Assembly (NCBI RefSeq): GCF_964340395.1
Contig: NC_135551.1
Location: forward strand, 17,220,503 to 17,284,502
Direction: 5' to 3'
From: Glandiceps talaboti
Taxonomy: Eukaryota; Hemichordata; Enteropneusta; Spengelidae
DNA length: 64,000 nt
How positions within the stretch are numbered: the stretch's first letter is position 1; every line of letters begins with the position of its first letter. Made by a program: the position numbers and the translations under genes. The notes under the pieces are model-generated. The model ran no database searches. It saw nothing but the letters and a program-made list of their open reading frames with translations, and was not told the DNA's origin. Positions 11,216 through 41,682 of the stretch are shown one piece after another.

Positions 11216-13639
11216 GTATGATATATAGTCTCATTTCAGATTTTAAGCCATATCTCTATTGTGATTAGATATGTATGTTAAATCAACTTAAGCACTCCTT
11301 GACAGACCCTCTCCTCTCCGTCGTTGTAGTAGTTTCCACCCAGTTTATTTTTTTATCAAGTGCTTTTATAGAATTGTCCATATCCCAAAAATATATTCAT
11401 CAGATGACTATCCAAAACATTTTACCAATAAAATGAAAAACCGAAGGTTCATCCTACCATCTAGTATATGCTAGTGCAACGTGTGGTAGCTGCATATATT
11501 AGTTCATACACATGATGCAATTAGAATGCCCTTCATCAATAAGTTACTTTCTAGTTATAATTGTAAAGTAAACTCCAATTCATTTTCTTTGTAATTCGTA
11601 AATTATGGGTTTTTTTCATCGTAAATGTAAAAGTTAAAATCTTATTTTCTTATTTTGTAATTGAGCACTTATGTAGTATGTAAATTGTACTAGGCAACCC
11701 TCTCCCCACCATCCCAGAATGATGGGACTGTCATAATCTTTTCAAACGCTAACAAGCAAATGATAACGTACGGTTAACAGCTATGCGATGAGACATGACA
11801 ATCATTTTATTGATTTAGTTCATCAGTTGTTGGATAAAAAACGCAATTCTTGAATGTGTTTGTAATCTAAATGCAATATTTCCACAACTAACAATCGATT
11901 CACGTCAGGGTAGGGTTAATGTTGTGAGAAGAATTTGACTGATATTATCCGATTACAGTAAACTGGTGGCAGTGGTGGGATTTGGCAAAAGTAAAATTTG
12001 ACAGCGGTGGCAGTGGTATTATGCCACTGTCACAAAATAATGCAGAATTAGATGTTACAAAGCATCAAAGTTAAATGTGACCCTCTTGTTAATAGATTTG
12101 TTAAATAAGATTCCACTCCCCTGGCTCTCCCACATTAATAATTACTGAAGGCACCCTATGCTGACATCAAGGGCGTTTCGAATTTGCACCCAACTTTGTC
12201 TTCCTTTTTAAAATGATATTTAACCTTTAAGTCACAATAACTTAGTAAAACACAATTTAATAAGAAATGTTGTTGCAATAAAACATATAGATTTGAACAA
12301 AGGTACTTACTTACTTACTGAAACTGAAAAAGTCAAAATATGTTTTATGGATTTTAGTTTTTTTTATTTTATATGTCGGTTCCTGGATGGGCTCCCTGTG
12401 TTCTGCATTACGCAGGTTTTGCAGCCTATAAGTTTAGATCCGATTGGTCAGGAATTCTGCTCTGCTTGAATTTTGCCTTGTCGTTACGCCCGTTGTCCCC
12501 TGGGAACATACACCCCGTTGAAGACTGCTATTTTTTATATTTCCATTTATATAATATGTGGCATTTCATGAGGGGCTGGGTGTCATTTCCTTTCGACCCT
12601 CTTTGTGTGGCAGATCATAAATGGCAACAAGACCATGCCCATAGCAACATCCAAATGGTGGTGTATATTTCAAAAGTTGCTAGATGTCTTTATTTACCCC
12701 TATTTCCATTGCTTTGTGTCATTTGTGTTGTTCCGGGTGATCGCTGCCTTCCCACATCTGACCCTGTGTAGTATCTAAATGGTCAACTGTACTTCTTTTC
12801 AATGACTTGAAGACACCAAGAAATTGCGGGAAATTTATTTGTATGAACCCTGAGCTGATTTATTTTATAAAGAAGACCAAATCATGTAATTCGTCTAGCT
12901 GTTTTGGCATGAGAGGTACACATGATATCGTACATGCATGACCTCTAGAAGCATTCTGTGCATGCATACAGGAGGAGCGCCATGCAGACATTCGGGCGCC
13001 AGTGTTTTTCTGGAAACACCGAAAGGCGCATAAGATGTCCTTTGTTGTGTTTGTTGATATCTGTATAGTGGTATGTGGCATGTGTAGTTTATTTCACCTT
13101 GACAAAGTGTAGCAAGAAACATTACTCATCCAGTCTTGCTATCTCAAGGCTCAGTTACACAGGGCTATGCTTGGAGCAATATTCGTCGGATGAGACAAGG
13201 CCAGCAACTATGACGGAGTGCGTACACAAAGCAATTACTGTGTTGATTTGTTACTCACAAGGCAAACTGTTACACATGCGTAGACATATATATAAAGGTT
13301 ATACAGATCACAAAGGCCAAGGAAGGAACTTGGAAGAAATGTCTTTTTGGTAACAAAAAATCTTTAATTCTAAAACTACTGAGCAGATTTGGTTGAAATT
13401 TAAACTGTCGACAGTCTACATCACTATATCAGACACCAACAGTACTTCTCATATGTCATTTATACCACCGTACAGGTCATACCAGCAATCATTCCACAAC
13501 CCATACTTGATAAACCAACGACTGCCGTATTATTTTCCAAGTCCAATTTCACACGGGAATGTTTCACAAGGGGCACCATTGTATCCGAATCCCATTACAT
13601 TGGCTATCAGCCAGTCCCTGATTTATATACATGTATATA
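11216..13639. other. Intergenic stretch without recognisable gene
   Basis: AT-rich sequence with no domain-bearing frame. An open frame of 132 codons at 12373-12771 shows no family signature. The right edge meets the breakpoint of the inverted duplication. Confidence 0.45.
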
Positions 13640-15905
13640 CAAAATAAATTACTCACTACTTATAAACAATGTTTCTCTTCTTCTGCTAAAGGCACTTTCA
13701 TTAAATGTTGCTATTGGTCGAATGCAATTATTGATAAAGAATATAAACCTCTCACCAGAACTTAAATTTACAAAAGAATCACTTTCTTTGCTAATTAATT
13801 CAAACATTGACATTTCTGAAATTATCGTATAGTTTAAATCTCATGACAAAGTGTTTTTCATCTTCCACTTCTCTTAAGTTACAATGGATGCACAATCGAT
13901 TGCAAATGGGTACATTTCTAAAACGACCAACTTCAATTTGTAATGGCAGTATGCCTCATTTTAGTTGGGCTAGAAAGGAAAGTTGTGATCGTGATAGGTT
14001 CATTAAGGGATATGGTTCGGGTTTATACTGATGTTTTAACGTGATATAAGTACGTAATTTTGTTTTCTCTATAACCTTCGCCTTCCAGTCTCTATTATGA
14101 TTTGTCAAAAATCTCTCCCTACAATTACTTAAATTACACTGATCTAGATTTAAAGACCTGTCATCCATCAATGAAATCAAAAATATTTTAACTTCAGACA
14201 ACCAGTTATTTCTACACAATTCACAGTCCCAGGTAAATACCTTTCTAGTTAGCCTGTTATTATCTATCTTACAAAACAGTTTCACAGACGCAACATCTCT
14301 ACTGGTCTGGTATATTTGGCACAAAACCAACCAGTATCCGCCTAGTATATAGCAAGAATAGGGTCAAATCTATGAACACCAAGAAAGAAACGTAAAACTC
14401 TATTAGTTATCACAACTTGTGTGTGGATTATACCCCAAGATCGCCGCACAGTAATTAAGAATAGGAATTACACAAGTGTTGTACAACTTTGTGAAAACTA
14501 GAAAACTGAAATTTCCTAAGAATTTGAATTTATTTACACGGCACCAAGTACTTTACCAGCAGATACTGATAAAACATTCTAGAAAGTCCAGGTGCTCGTT
14601 AAGAGTAACATCAAGGTATGTGTAATTTTGTATATGTTCAATAGGCTTTGACTCTATTGTGAAAACATACTCGTCTCTTGGAGTATTCCTCTTACGAAAA
14701 ATGTACATTTGTTTTCTGATAATTCACATACATAATCCACTCTTTACATCATTGTCCGACGACATTCAACATAGTCTGTATATTATCTTCTGTTTCTTAG
14801 AAGATAACAAAGTCATATGCATATAAAAGGATACATATATTTTTACTGTTCACCTTTTAATCCGATATTTAATGACTTGAGTTCAGTGGCGAGATCATTA
14901 ATAAATATTAAGAAAAACGTAGGAGGCAAGTTATCTCCTTGTCGAACACGGTTTCAAACCAAGGAGGGAGAAACATTTTCCTAAACGAATACATGAAGTA
15001 GTATCTGTGTACATTTTCTTTAAAGCAAAGTACATATTCCCATCTACGCCATGTAATAATAATTCATACAGTAATATGCTTCACTATCTACCAAATCGAA
15101 TGTCTTTTTAAAGTCAGTAAAAGTTGCATACGTCTGCAAACCAGCTGAAATTCTATTTCGGATATTTGATGTTAACACAAAAGCGCGGTGATCTTCGCAG
15201 GATCTGCCCTTACGGAAACCATTCTGTCCATCAACGTGAAGACCCTCACGCTCTGAAGTTAACTTATTGTTGAGAACAGTACTATAAAGTTTTGAGACAG
15301 TTGATTGTAGACTTATTGCTCTATTATAGTGTAAAGGAATCCTACAATCCATGGTATATGTTGGGAATTGGTGAAATCATCGTTTTATTCCAGGGTGTAG
15401 GGGTAATACTATTCTCAAAAGAAAAGCTTACACAGAAAGTCTTTAATACAGTCTTTCTCTAACAACTCATTAGGGATATTATCATAATCAACATGATATC
15501 TAAATTGTTCTCTGCAACAAAAGTAGCAATTTCTTGACGGTTGAAATTTGTGTTGAGAAACGGCTTACATTCGTAAATAGGTGACGGACTATCTTCTAAC
15601 ATAGCTTTATGACATTTCAAACGAAAATCATTAGTCCATTTATTCAACACAAAATCTACGTCAGTTATAACATCATTCCCATTTTATCTTATACCTCGAT
15701 CGGAATTTGTGCCTTTTTCTTGGGGGCAAGGTCATCCAAAGTTCGCCAGGACCTGCCACCACTAGCACTATCCCGATCATACATACGACCACGCTTATAT
15801 CGCCTTTCAAAGAAACGAACTTTTCTATCAAATAAATTACCTGCTATTTTGAAGTCCTTTAATAGGCTTGATTTTTCAACACGTATAACGGTCAGTGTTA
15901 TTCAA
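13640..15905 (-). mobile_element. LINE fragment in the receptor intron (left copy)
   Basis: A decayed non-LTR element antisense to the receptor gene. RT block at 15352-15044 (QNGFRKGRSCEDH, TFTDFKKTFDLVDSEA) and a C-terminal block at 14330-13956 (NHNRDWKAKVIEKTKLRTY). Many stops and frameshifts. The same insertion lies at 60,040-62,331 on the right, so it predates the duplication. The left copy lacks the last 200 bases and the (CTA)n tail because the arm breaks here. It retains an internal segment (about 15690-15830, FERRYKRGRMYDRDSASGG) deleted on the right. Confidence 0.85.
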
Positions 15906-16419
15906 TCGAAATAAATGTGTTCGTATGGTATGAACTGTATCACAATGTAAGCCGTATGAGCTTTCGTGGAGTGGTATGTAAAATCATGTTCAATACAATA
16001 ATTGTAATATATATATGTATCCACTCATTGATTAGCGTTAGGGTATAATGCGCCCCGACTTGCATGAATCAAAATGTTCACAATCTCTCCAAACCTTGTC
16101 ATAATAAAGGCTGTAAAAGAAATGCTCATTCCAAAATGACGCAATGTAGACACGATTTTGACTTCTATTTGAAATCTTAATCATTTCATGTGACCATGGG
16201 AAGGAATTGTGTTGAACAAAGTAGCAGCAAAAGTTCCAAACATTTATTCGTGGGGAGGCGCATTTCACATTAAGATCAGTCAGTTTACTTATTAATCCCT
16301 TAAATGAAAAAAGTATAAAACTTGTCAATATATCGACACCAAAATTTATTTGCTCACGTAAACTATAAGACAGTGATATACTGTATCGATGGTTAATCAG
16401 TAATTCAATATTTCCACAG

Positions 16420-33064
<16,645 letters not shown>

Positions 33065-33910
33065 GAGGACAACATGATATAATTTAGACTTCAAACAGGC
33101 ATGAAGGTGATAAAAGGGTGACTCTGTAGGGGTGTTCATGTATACATTAGATATATGATTCCACGTAATCTTACTCGTTTCTTTGACCATTTTTAATGGC
33201 TAATCTAATTTCATATTAAATTTCATATTATCCTTGTTAACCTAGTTATTATATGATGTGTTTCTTGTAAAGTCACAGTACTTGAAACTGTTTAATTTCT
33301 TTTACTGAAGAAACTAATACTTATTGACTTTTAGTCAATCGTGGAATTTTCAGATAAAATGTAACAGTGCTCGATAATTCGCATTTCCTGACAAATTCTG
33401 TGAAGGTCATGTATGTAATGCTAAGCTGTATGTTGATGTACTTGACTAACCCATGAACCTATTTAACAACATCAATATAGAATGATTATATTTCGGTCAC
33501 TTAATAGTACGGATGGTGTCAATAGTAAATTCAATCATATTCGTATTTTTCTGTAGCTGTATAAACGTTAAATGAAAATAGTTTGATTTTTGGGTATAAG
33601 CCCTGATATTAGAACCCTCATGATTTCAGGCTGATGCTGTACTACTTATGGATAATATGTACCACTGATAATCATTTACAAGGTCTAAATCTTGGCATTG
33701 TACACTTTTCAGTGATATATTGTGGTTGTCTGATCGTCAACTGAGCTCCAGTTACAATTAGTGCAGTTTTAACATAGCAACTGATACACATTTTTTCTCA
33801 ATTTTTAAACTTGTCACTACACAACTACGGAAACTAATGACCAATAATTAACTTATACAATGTCTTTTTAGATGAAAATGACCAATTTTAGTGAATGTAT
33901 CATTTTTACC

Positions 33911-34115
33911 TTCCATAAGGAAGGTTATATATCGGGCATGAAAAGTCTGTTTGTTGCTGTTTGTTTGTCTGTCTGTATGTATGTATGTATGTATGTATGT
34001 ATGTATGTATGTCTGTATGTATGTATGTATGTATGTATGTATGTATGTATGTATGTATGTATGTATGTATGTATGTATGTATGTATGTATGTGTGTGTGT
34101 GTGTGTGTGTCTGAC

Positions 34116-34166
<51 letters not shown>

Positions 34167-34213
34167 ATGTCTGTCTGTCTGTATGTATGTATGTATTTAT
34201 GTGTGTCTGTCTT

Positions 34214-34254
<41 letters not shown>

Positions 34255-34347
34255 ATGTATGTATGTATGTATGTATGTATGTATGTATGTATGTATCTGT
34301 CTGTCTGTCTGTCTGTATGTGTGTGTCTGTCTGTCTGTCTGCCTGTC

Positions 34348-34440
<93 letters not shown>

Positions 34441-34700
34441 ATGTATGTATGTCTGTATCATCGTTTTCTCTCAAAAACGGCTCAAAAATGAGTCATTTGC
34501 ATAATTAATGATTTTCCGTAATTAGGCTATACATGAAAGCTGCAAGCTTCAAAATTCCATACATTCATGTCTCATAAAGCTTACTAATGTAACACTTAGT
34601 TTCGATTAATCATTTGCATAATTAATGACTTTCAGTAATTAGGCTATATCTTAAGAAAGCACCCTTCAAATTTCAAATAATTTTACATCAACTATTAAGT
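33911..34700 (+). repeat. Dispersed repeat with expanded (TATG)n/(TCTG)n core
   Basis: A head with a small inverted motif (CCTTCCATAAGGAAGG), about 500 bp of TATG and TCTG blocks (33,955-34,455), then 'ctctcaaaaacggctc' and two units containing 'ttaggctatatcttaagaaa' type sequence (34,527 and 34,646). The order matches the minus strand of 10,500-11,215, so both are copies of one family, here with the tetranucleotide part hugely expanded. Confidence 0.6.
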
Positions 34701-34790
34701 TTCTATGTTATCAACCTGGTGTTCACCAATCTTACACCAAAAAATATCTCACTAACATTGCTAATTTTGAAGTAAAATTGATGATATTTC
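34687..34790 (+). repeat. Short inverted repeat, left partner
   Basis: Shares 'acatcaactattaagttt', 'ggtgttcacc' and 'aatatctcactaacattgct' with the reverse complement of 41,560-41,682. The right partner has about 43 extra bases in the middle. Confidence 0.7.
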
Positions 34791-37700
34791 ATCCATTGAT
34801 CACAATATGCCTGATAAAAGTATATGGTTCTTACAATGTATCTGATCTATTTGAAGATAATACCTCATGCAAATAAAATGTTGGTATGATTTTGTGACGT
34901 CACAATAAATAGTCTAGTGTTATCTTGTACCGAATCTTGCAAATGTTTTAGAGACGATGCTGGTATATAGACTACATACGAAGCAATACTTAGTAAGACA
35001 TTTGTTGCTAGAGACAGACGATCTTTCGTTTCGAAGTCAATAGCTTCAATGGTATGGAAACCAAAAATTCACAACTTTCCTGGACAAGGAAATCCTTATA
35101 ACTTATTATATTAAATTCTATTCAATTTGAATAACTTTTTTTGTCTCAGTTTGGTTTGTCGGAATGAAAACAACAAAAATACACAGCATATTCAGAGACA
35201 ATGTCACAAAGACAATAGGGGGAAATCACCCATGAGTTGACAAAGCAACGAAACTAAAACTCCAAAGGAAAAAAAAGAGATTTCCAGCGATGACAAAGCA
35301 TTATCAGTATATATTGCGGATGGAAATCCATGGTTATCATATTACTAAATTCCTGCCAACAAAATGAAAACGCAAGGATCAGAATTTTACTGAAAATGAT
35401 ATCAGGAAATGGTATGAATAAAAATGTCAAATTGGACACCCGTCATCACTGCTATATCTATATCTAGATTAATGACAATGCAAGGGTGCTGAAATTGGTG
35501 TGCTATATTCGGTATAAAACACGTTCACACAGCTTTACAAGAACATTAATACTAGATAAACCATACAATCGAATGCATATGGCCAGCGTGAAAGGAATAG
35601 ACACAACTGTGATTTTCAAGATAAACTCAATTGATAAGGCCCCTGTATATAAACAATTACACTCTTTGAAAAGTTCAATTCAAACAGTCAATGCCAAGTG
35701 TGGTATCTGATTACAGAAGGTCATAAAATGCAACGATGCCTTTAGCTAGACTGAAGTTGATGTTATTAGAATAGCTGTACACAGACCCCCCCCCCCAAAA
35801 AAAAAAAATAAATAAATAAAAGAAAATAAAGAAAAAGAAAAAAAGATCACGTCTTCAAAAATGTTCTATTAATAAGAGATACCTGCGATCATTGAAGAAA
35901 AAAAATATTATTGTAAGTAATTCATGAGCAATGAAGCAACGATGTCACAACAAAACAGTTGAAAACCAGATTTAAACTGAATGCCTTCCGTAAGGGTAGT
36001 CTTGCAATTGCATGATTTATGCAAGGAAATTTAACTGTACATCTGTGACTTTTTCAAGTTCCAGGGAAAGTTAGTTGTCAAAAACGTTGTTCAAATGCTA
36101 GGATAGCTTGCCATCCTCAACTGCACTCGGCTTTCATGATCCCCTACATACCGGAATATGTACACCTGTTACCATGGCAAATAATAAAAAAAAACATTGC
36201 TATTATGCATCAGAAAGTTTACACACTTCATGGTACGCATCGTAACAGTTGAACAACTGTAATCCAGTGAAGTGATAAGGTATTATTGCCCTATTTCATC
36301 CCTGGGTAAAGTGTATATATTCTTGTTTCGATCGGGATTGACAGACGCACCATCTGCTCCAAATCGTATAAATGCGTGAAAGGTGTGAAGTGAGCAGACG
36401 ATCGTGACTGTATATTTTAGCAATAAAGCTTACAGATGATGTGTATTTTCAGTGCTCACCTCCTTGCTTTGATGTAATAATCTTCAGATTCAACGAAAAT
36501 ATCAATACAATTACTTGAAACCCCTGAAAACAGAGTCTTTCTCAGTGTAGAACGACATGCGACAGCGTGTATCCATTTCTTAACTTCCTGGTTTACCTTA
36601 CGTACATCGACGTTGGTGGCACACTTTTGAAACAAAGCGTGTGTTCGACCAGACTGACACAATCGTTCACTGGACTGGTTTAATGTTTCTATAAAACTAA
36701 CGATCACAGGTTGAATTTAGAGGAGGTACTGTTTCCGTATATGCTACGCTATACAACAACTTCAAGAAAGAAATACGAAAAACACCCAAAACAACAGTAC
36801 AAGTGCAAAGCAAGTATTTCAAAGTGTTCACTTTGAAAACACAGATGGTCATTCCCCGTGCGATGAATTGTCTGGCGGTATGTTAGGGTGTCATCGGGCT
36901 CACTAGACAATAAATGTGTTGCGTTAATGTCAAAATGGGTACACTGAAGCATGGAAGTATAACTCCCATGATTATACTTCCATGATTAAAGCATTGTAAA
37001 TACGTGAATGGATTTAGGGTGTTCGCATACATTTTTTCACCATCCCCCGATAAAAAACATGTTCTTCTTTTTATAAAGAGAAAGCTGTCTTTGATAATAA
37101 AAAAAACCAACGGATCCCGAACTAAAATTCAGTCAGAACGTTACCACAAAGACAGTTTATGTGGGAAATACACCAATTTTATGTATAATTTTCATATGTG
37201 AGAGTCCCTAGTCGAGCGGCATGGATGGTCGAAGGGAGAACGGTGTAGTACATTACTAGCTTTGAATTAAGGATTTTTAAGGTCGTGAGTGTGTTATGTG
37301 TTGTTTTATTGCAGCAAAACAGTCAAATACAATGCAAGAATCTTATTTCATGTCAAGGCTTTTAGGATTTACACATCTAGTCCGACCACGGGCATCATGG
37401 TACACATTTAGCAGCTGGTGTTCAACTCACCATTTCTAGAAAGTATCTAGCATGCCTTAGAGTTTATGTTGTAAAGTTATAGTCGTGTCAATAGGAGAGA
37501 AACTTTTTACAGAGTGTTTGATACTTATCAACCACTCCATTTTTTGCATGTTCCTCTCCAGTGACTCTTTATCATTGACATTCTCCTGTCACAGGCTGAT
37601 ATACTTTAAAATACAATCTGAGTTTTTTTAATATATAAAATGTTACATCCATATTGTCTTCTATGCTATGTACTAAAATCAGTTTAAATAAAATAAATAT

Positions 37701-39929
37701 CACAGGAACAATGGAAGGATACATTATTGGTCATATTAAACAAAATATTTTCTGTAAAGTGGAAAGGGATATTTGAAACATGCAATACTGTATAGCATAT
37801 CAGTATACGATATTAGTACTTGAAAGCTGTGTGATGGAAACAGCTGATGAATACGACATGTATTCATTGTGTTGTGATAGTGCATGCAATCATTGGAATC
37901 GGAGGGATTTTGCTCTAAATGCATTTTGACCTGTTTGTTGCAACTGATTTTTGCACATACCAGAGGAAATGGCTAATTTACAGTAATTCTGGTCCTGGAT
38001 ATGTACATATGTTCAACTTTGAAACTGCTTTCTACACATTTAAGATACTGGTATTGTTGGACCAAAAACAACAAGTGCTATTCAACTCTTACACTGATGT
38101 ATTGTGTCGTATGTGCAATTTCAAGGATCTAAAATCGGACAAGTGTCTGTTACATGTATTAATTTCTTAAGAACATAGATGTTTTTGTTGTTATTGTTGA
38201 AAAGGCTTACCAACTATTCAAAGGTTAATTTTCTCATGTGTGAGGAGTCATGAAGTCAATTTATTTTTCAGGTACCCCCCCGCCCCCATGACCCACATTA
38301 TTTTTAAAGGGCTTGCTCACAAATATTGAAAATATTAGCGTCGCCTTCGACAATGTGCCTCCAATAGGTAACCAAGAAAAAGAATTGCATTGCTTCTGTA
38401 TATCGAAAAAATAATTTGATGCAGGACTGACAATAGAAAAACAATTTGCTGTCACAGTGATGGGAAAATAAATTTGCTGCCATACCCACTTCCTCCTCCC
38501 CCCCCCCCCGAAATTAAATGGTTCTCCTCTTACGTGATCATGAGCAGTCGACGTAGTAGGTAATGTTTACAGTGATTTATTTTACCTGTCTTGCTTCCAG
38601 AGTTTGATTACGTCTTGCCGACGCCTAACATGCCGTGGTAGTTGTAGTAAATTGGTTTTGAAAATGTTGCTTTCAATCAAGTCATTGCTTTTAATTATTT
38701 TGCAAACCATGAAAAACCGGCGGAACAGACAGTGCCAGGATGTGCTCCAAACAGACAATGCTTATACGGCCTTCAGTTTTCCAAAGAAAACACAAATTAA
38801 AAGAAAACGTTACAAAAACAAAACTTCCGGCATATTCTGAAATGCTTAAGAATGTGTTGTTTCATTGGTTGTGTTATATACAGGTATAATACTCGCCCAA
38901 CCTAACGTGAACTTAAATGTGTCAAACATGACTGATAGTCATGGAGGGCAGCTTGTATTTGATCAATAAAGACAATGACATTAATTTTTTGTATTTTAAA
39001 GATTACCCTGCCTCATAACGTCATACCGAGAATGGTTTCCTGTACCACTTTTTATGTCCACCCTTACTGTATTTTTGCATAACAATACTACTAGTTGACA
39101 TCCCCTTGCAACACGTAAAAGACAGTGATAAAAACATCTGATCCTACGTGTAAATAATAACGGACATTGAAGACTAAGTAACAGATCGGCAAGTTAAAAG
39201 AAGGGTGTGAAAGCTATACTAGATATCGCCTAAACTTAAAATAAAATTACAACCTTACTCATGTTTACAAATCTACGCATGCGCAACTCTAGGCAAATGT
39301 TCTCCATGTCACCATGAGACGACAACACAGTCGAACATTTCAAAATATACTACTGCTTCTGACAAAGTTGTTTATTTTACCAAACGTCAAAGCATAGACA
39401 ATATTTGTTTCTCAGACAACTAAAAAAGTAGGCCGGTGTACAATAGGTAAAATACGACATCCAACACACAGTAATTGCAACAGAACAAAAGTCTTTTACT
39501 GAAATTTAAGCAATAAAAGTGACTGTACAAGTGGTGCATATGCTACTTCCGATGTCTTGATCTATTCAAAATACAATTTCAGGAAATAAAGCATATCACG
39601 ATCTCTCTAGGTTGCCACTGGCGCTAAACACTCTTATATAACACCTTAGTACTGAACTACCTTAGAGATGTTCTTTAAAATTGTCTATATATCTGCTTAT
39701 CTTCTCACCCCACATTCATTAAAATACAATTAACCTCGAAATATAATGAACTTGATAATCTAAAATAAAATAAAATGAAACTCATCTACTGAACCTAGGT
39801 ATCTTTGGGAATCTTTTGACCAATTCTATAGACATGCTGGTTTCAAGATGCATTGCACGCCTCTCCATACAATTCCATGTATACTGAGGGCTTTGCACGT
39901 GCTACTCAGGAGGGTGGTTTCACATGACC

Positions 39930-40105
39930 GTACCCACAGGCGCTCGTGGAGTTGTTAGGTCACAGAGAACTACGAAATATGGAGAACTACTATAGTGAGC
40001 CAGTAAGGGCGAGAGTCTAACCTTCTCACTGGCCTCACTCTCGTAGTTATCCATATTTTCGTAGTTCTTTGTGACCTAACATCTTCACGGACGCTTGTGA
40101 CGTAC
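39930..40105. mobile_element. Foldback (MITE-like) element of about 176 bp
   Basis: An almost complete imperfect palindrome. GTACCCACAGGCG...GTTAGGTCACAGAG on the left pairs with the reverse complement of CTTTGTGACCTAAC...CGCTTGTGACGTAC on the right, with inner arms around AGTGAGCCAGTAAGG also pairing. No coding capacity. Target-site duplications are not clear. Confidence 0.65.
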
Positions 40106-41559
40106 CTATGTTCACCCGTAAAATCCCTCTCTGCCATGGCGTTCCATCTTTGTTCTTTAAGTTCACTCGATATCAAAGAGGTCAATATGTCTTTCCATCA
40201 TTTTCTGACGAAAATGTTATTTCAAACGTATTTAAAGACAAGACAAGACTAAATGTAACAACATGCGACGTCCTCTCGCGCAATGCATCTTGGAACTGGA
40301 AAATCCAAAATTCTAAATACCCTATAAAGCTATAAATTTAATATAGTTAATAAAACAGTAAAGACTTTAAGTTAGATATTTCAATACTTAATTAGTAAAA
40401 ACAATTTCTCTCAATACTGAACTTGACACTCTCTCTACCGTTAATGGGGTAACGCTTTCGTTCTCTTCTATAGATTATATATATGGTTCAGGTTATGTAT
40501 TTGATAAAGACTTCTTTTTTTCTTTTCTTTTTTTTATTTCAATCTGTATGATAAAATGCAAATTTATTTGTATGTACTATCTAAATCTTACAAAGCTGCC
40601 TTTATGCTTTAGTTTTTCACTTTTCGAAAGAACAGAAAAAAAGTGCCAAAAGATTATAGTTACATTACAAAAGATCCGACATACAACGTAACTCAAGTAA
40701 TACACAACAAATATAAACAAATACAGCTAGTGGATAATACATAACTACAGAAATTTTCATAAATTACGGCTACAACTGATTTATTAGGAATGCAAGTGTG
40801 ACTCTTACAAGCAGCCACAAAGGCTCTGCAGCACAACCACAACATTGTAACCATATGCTATTGTATGCAAAGAATATTGCTGTCTCGTTATTGCTCTGTA
40901 CATGGTCTTGATTGCTTTATTTATTGGCAATTACTTTTGACTGCCAAATTACTTGAAACGTCCAATCAAACACATTGTCACTTTTAGATAGCTTATCTTT
41001 GTGTATTTAATTGATATGCATGTAAATTTTAGAAACAAAATAAATTATATTTATTAAAGTTATGTGACTTTGAAATGTCAAAATTCTGCTATATTGAGCT
41101 ACAGTGTGTGCCGACATTTTAGGAACTTTCACATCAAATGATGCTTGGAAAACTCTGTTTGGTCAGTGCAGTCTTTGTTGCTGTAAAGCACATTTTTTTA
41201 GGAGGTTTAATTCTATTGACAACTCCTCACTCCTCACTGGTTATCTTTGAAGCAATTTTCGTTTCGTATGTTTTGCTTTAATTTATTGTTCCTTGTAACT
41301 ACACTTTAACTTTACTATGATTGTACTAACTATGTATTTTATGACACTTTTATGATATGTTTTATTGATCAAATTTCATTTCTCAACATGCTTATTTTAC
41401 TGATGTAAACTCAAGAAATTTCACAATTTCATTTTTGTCAATTTTTGTTTCAATAAACCAATAATAATAATAATTATCATTATTTTATTAATTTTCTGCT
41501 GCCATGGGTGCGGTCTTAGTTGTATCTTGCTAGACATTATGAATGTGATATCAAAAGTA
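40106..41559. other. Spacer, no recognisable gene
   Basis: AT-rich with scattered stops. Near 41,450 'caataaaccaataataat' resembles the 3' end and tail of a LINE on the + strand, but no coding remnant precedes it. Confidence 0.4.
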
Positions 41560-41682
41560 GCAATGTTAGTGAGATATTTGTTGGTGTAAGATTGTTGTCG
41601 AGTCAGACGGTGAATTGTAGCTTTTACTGTAGATAGGTGAACACCAAGTTGACAATATATAAACTTAATAGTTGATGTAAGC
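41560..41682 (-). repeat. Short inverted repeat, right partner
   Basis: Reverse-complement partner of 34,687-34,790, with an internal block absent there. Confidence 0.7.

Larger units (their letters stand above)
33156..39929. other. Spacer between the arms, no recognisable gene
   Basis: No domain-bearing frame on either strand. It contains the compound microsatellite and repeat element at 33,911-34,700, a short block at 34,687-34,790 repeated in inverse at 41,560-41,682, a C/A homopolymer run near 35,787, and a C homopolymer near 38,500. A palindromic ACGCATGCGCA (near 39,281) resembles an NRF1-type site but has no gene attached. Confidence 0.5.

Noticed and set aside
12373-12771. 132-codon open frame upstream of the left arm
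   Set aside because: No recognisable domain, no splice or start evidence; composition like flanking non-coding DNA.
33848-34508. Open frames rich in CLSV and DRQT repeats
   Set aside because: Same cause: the TCTG/TATG microsatellite.
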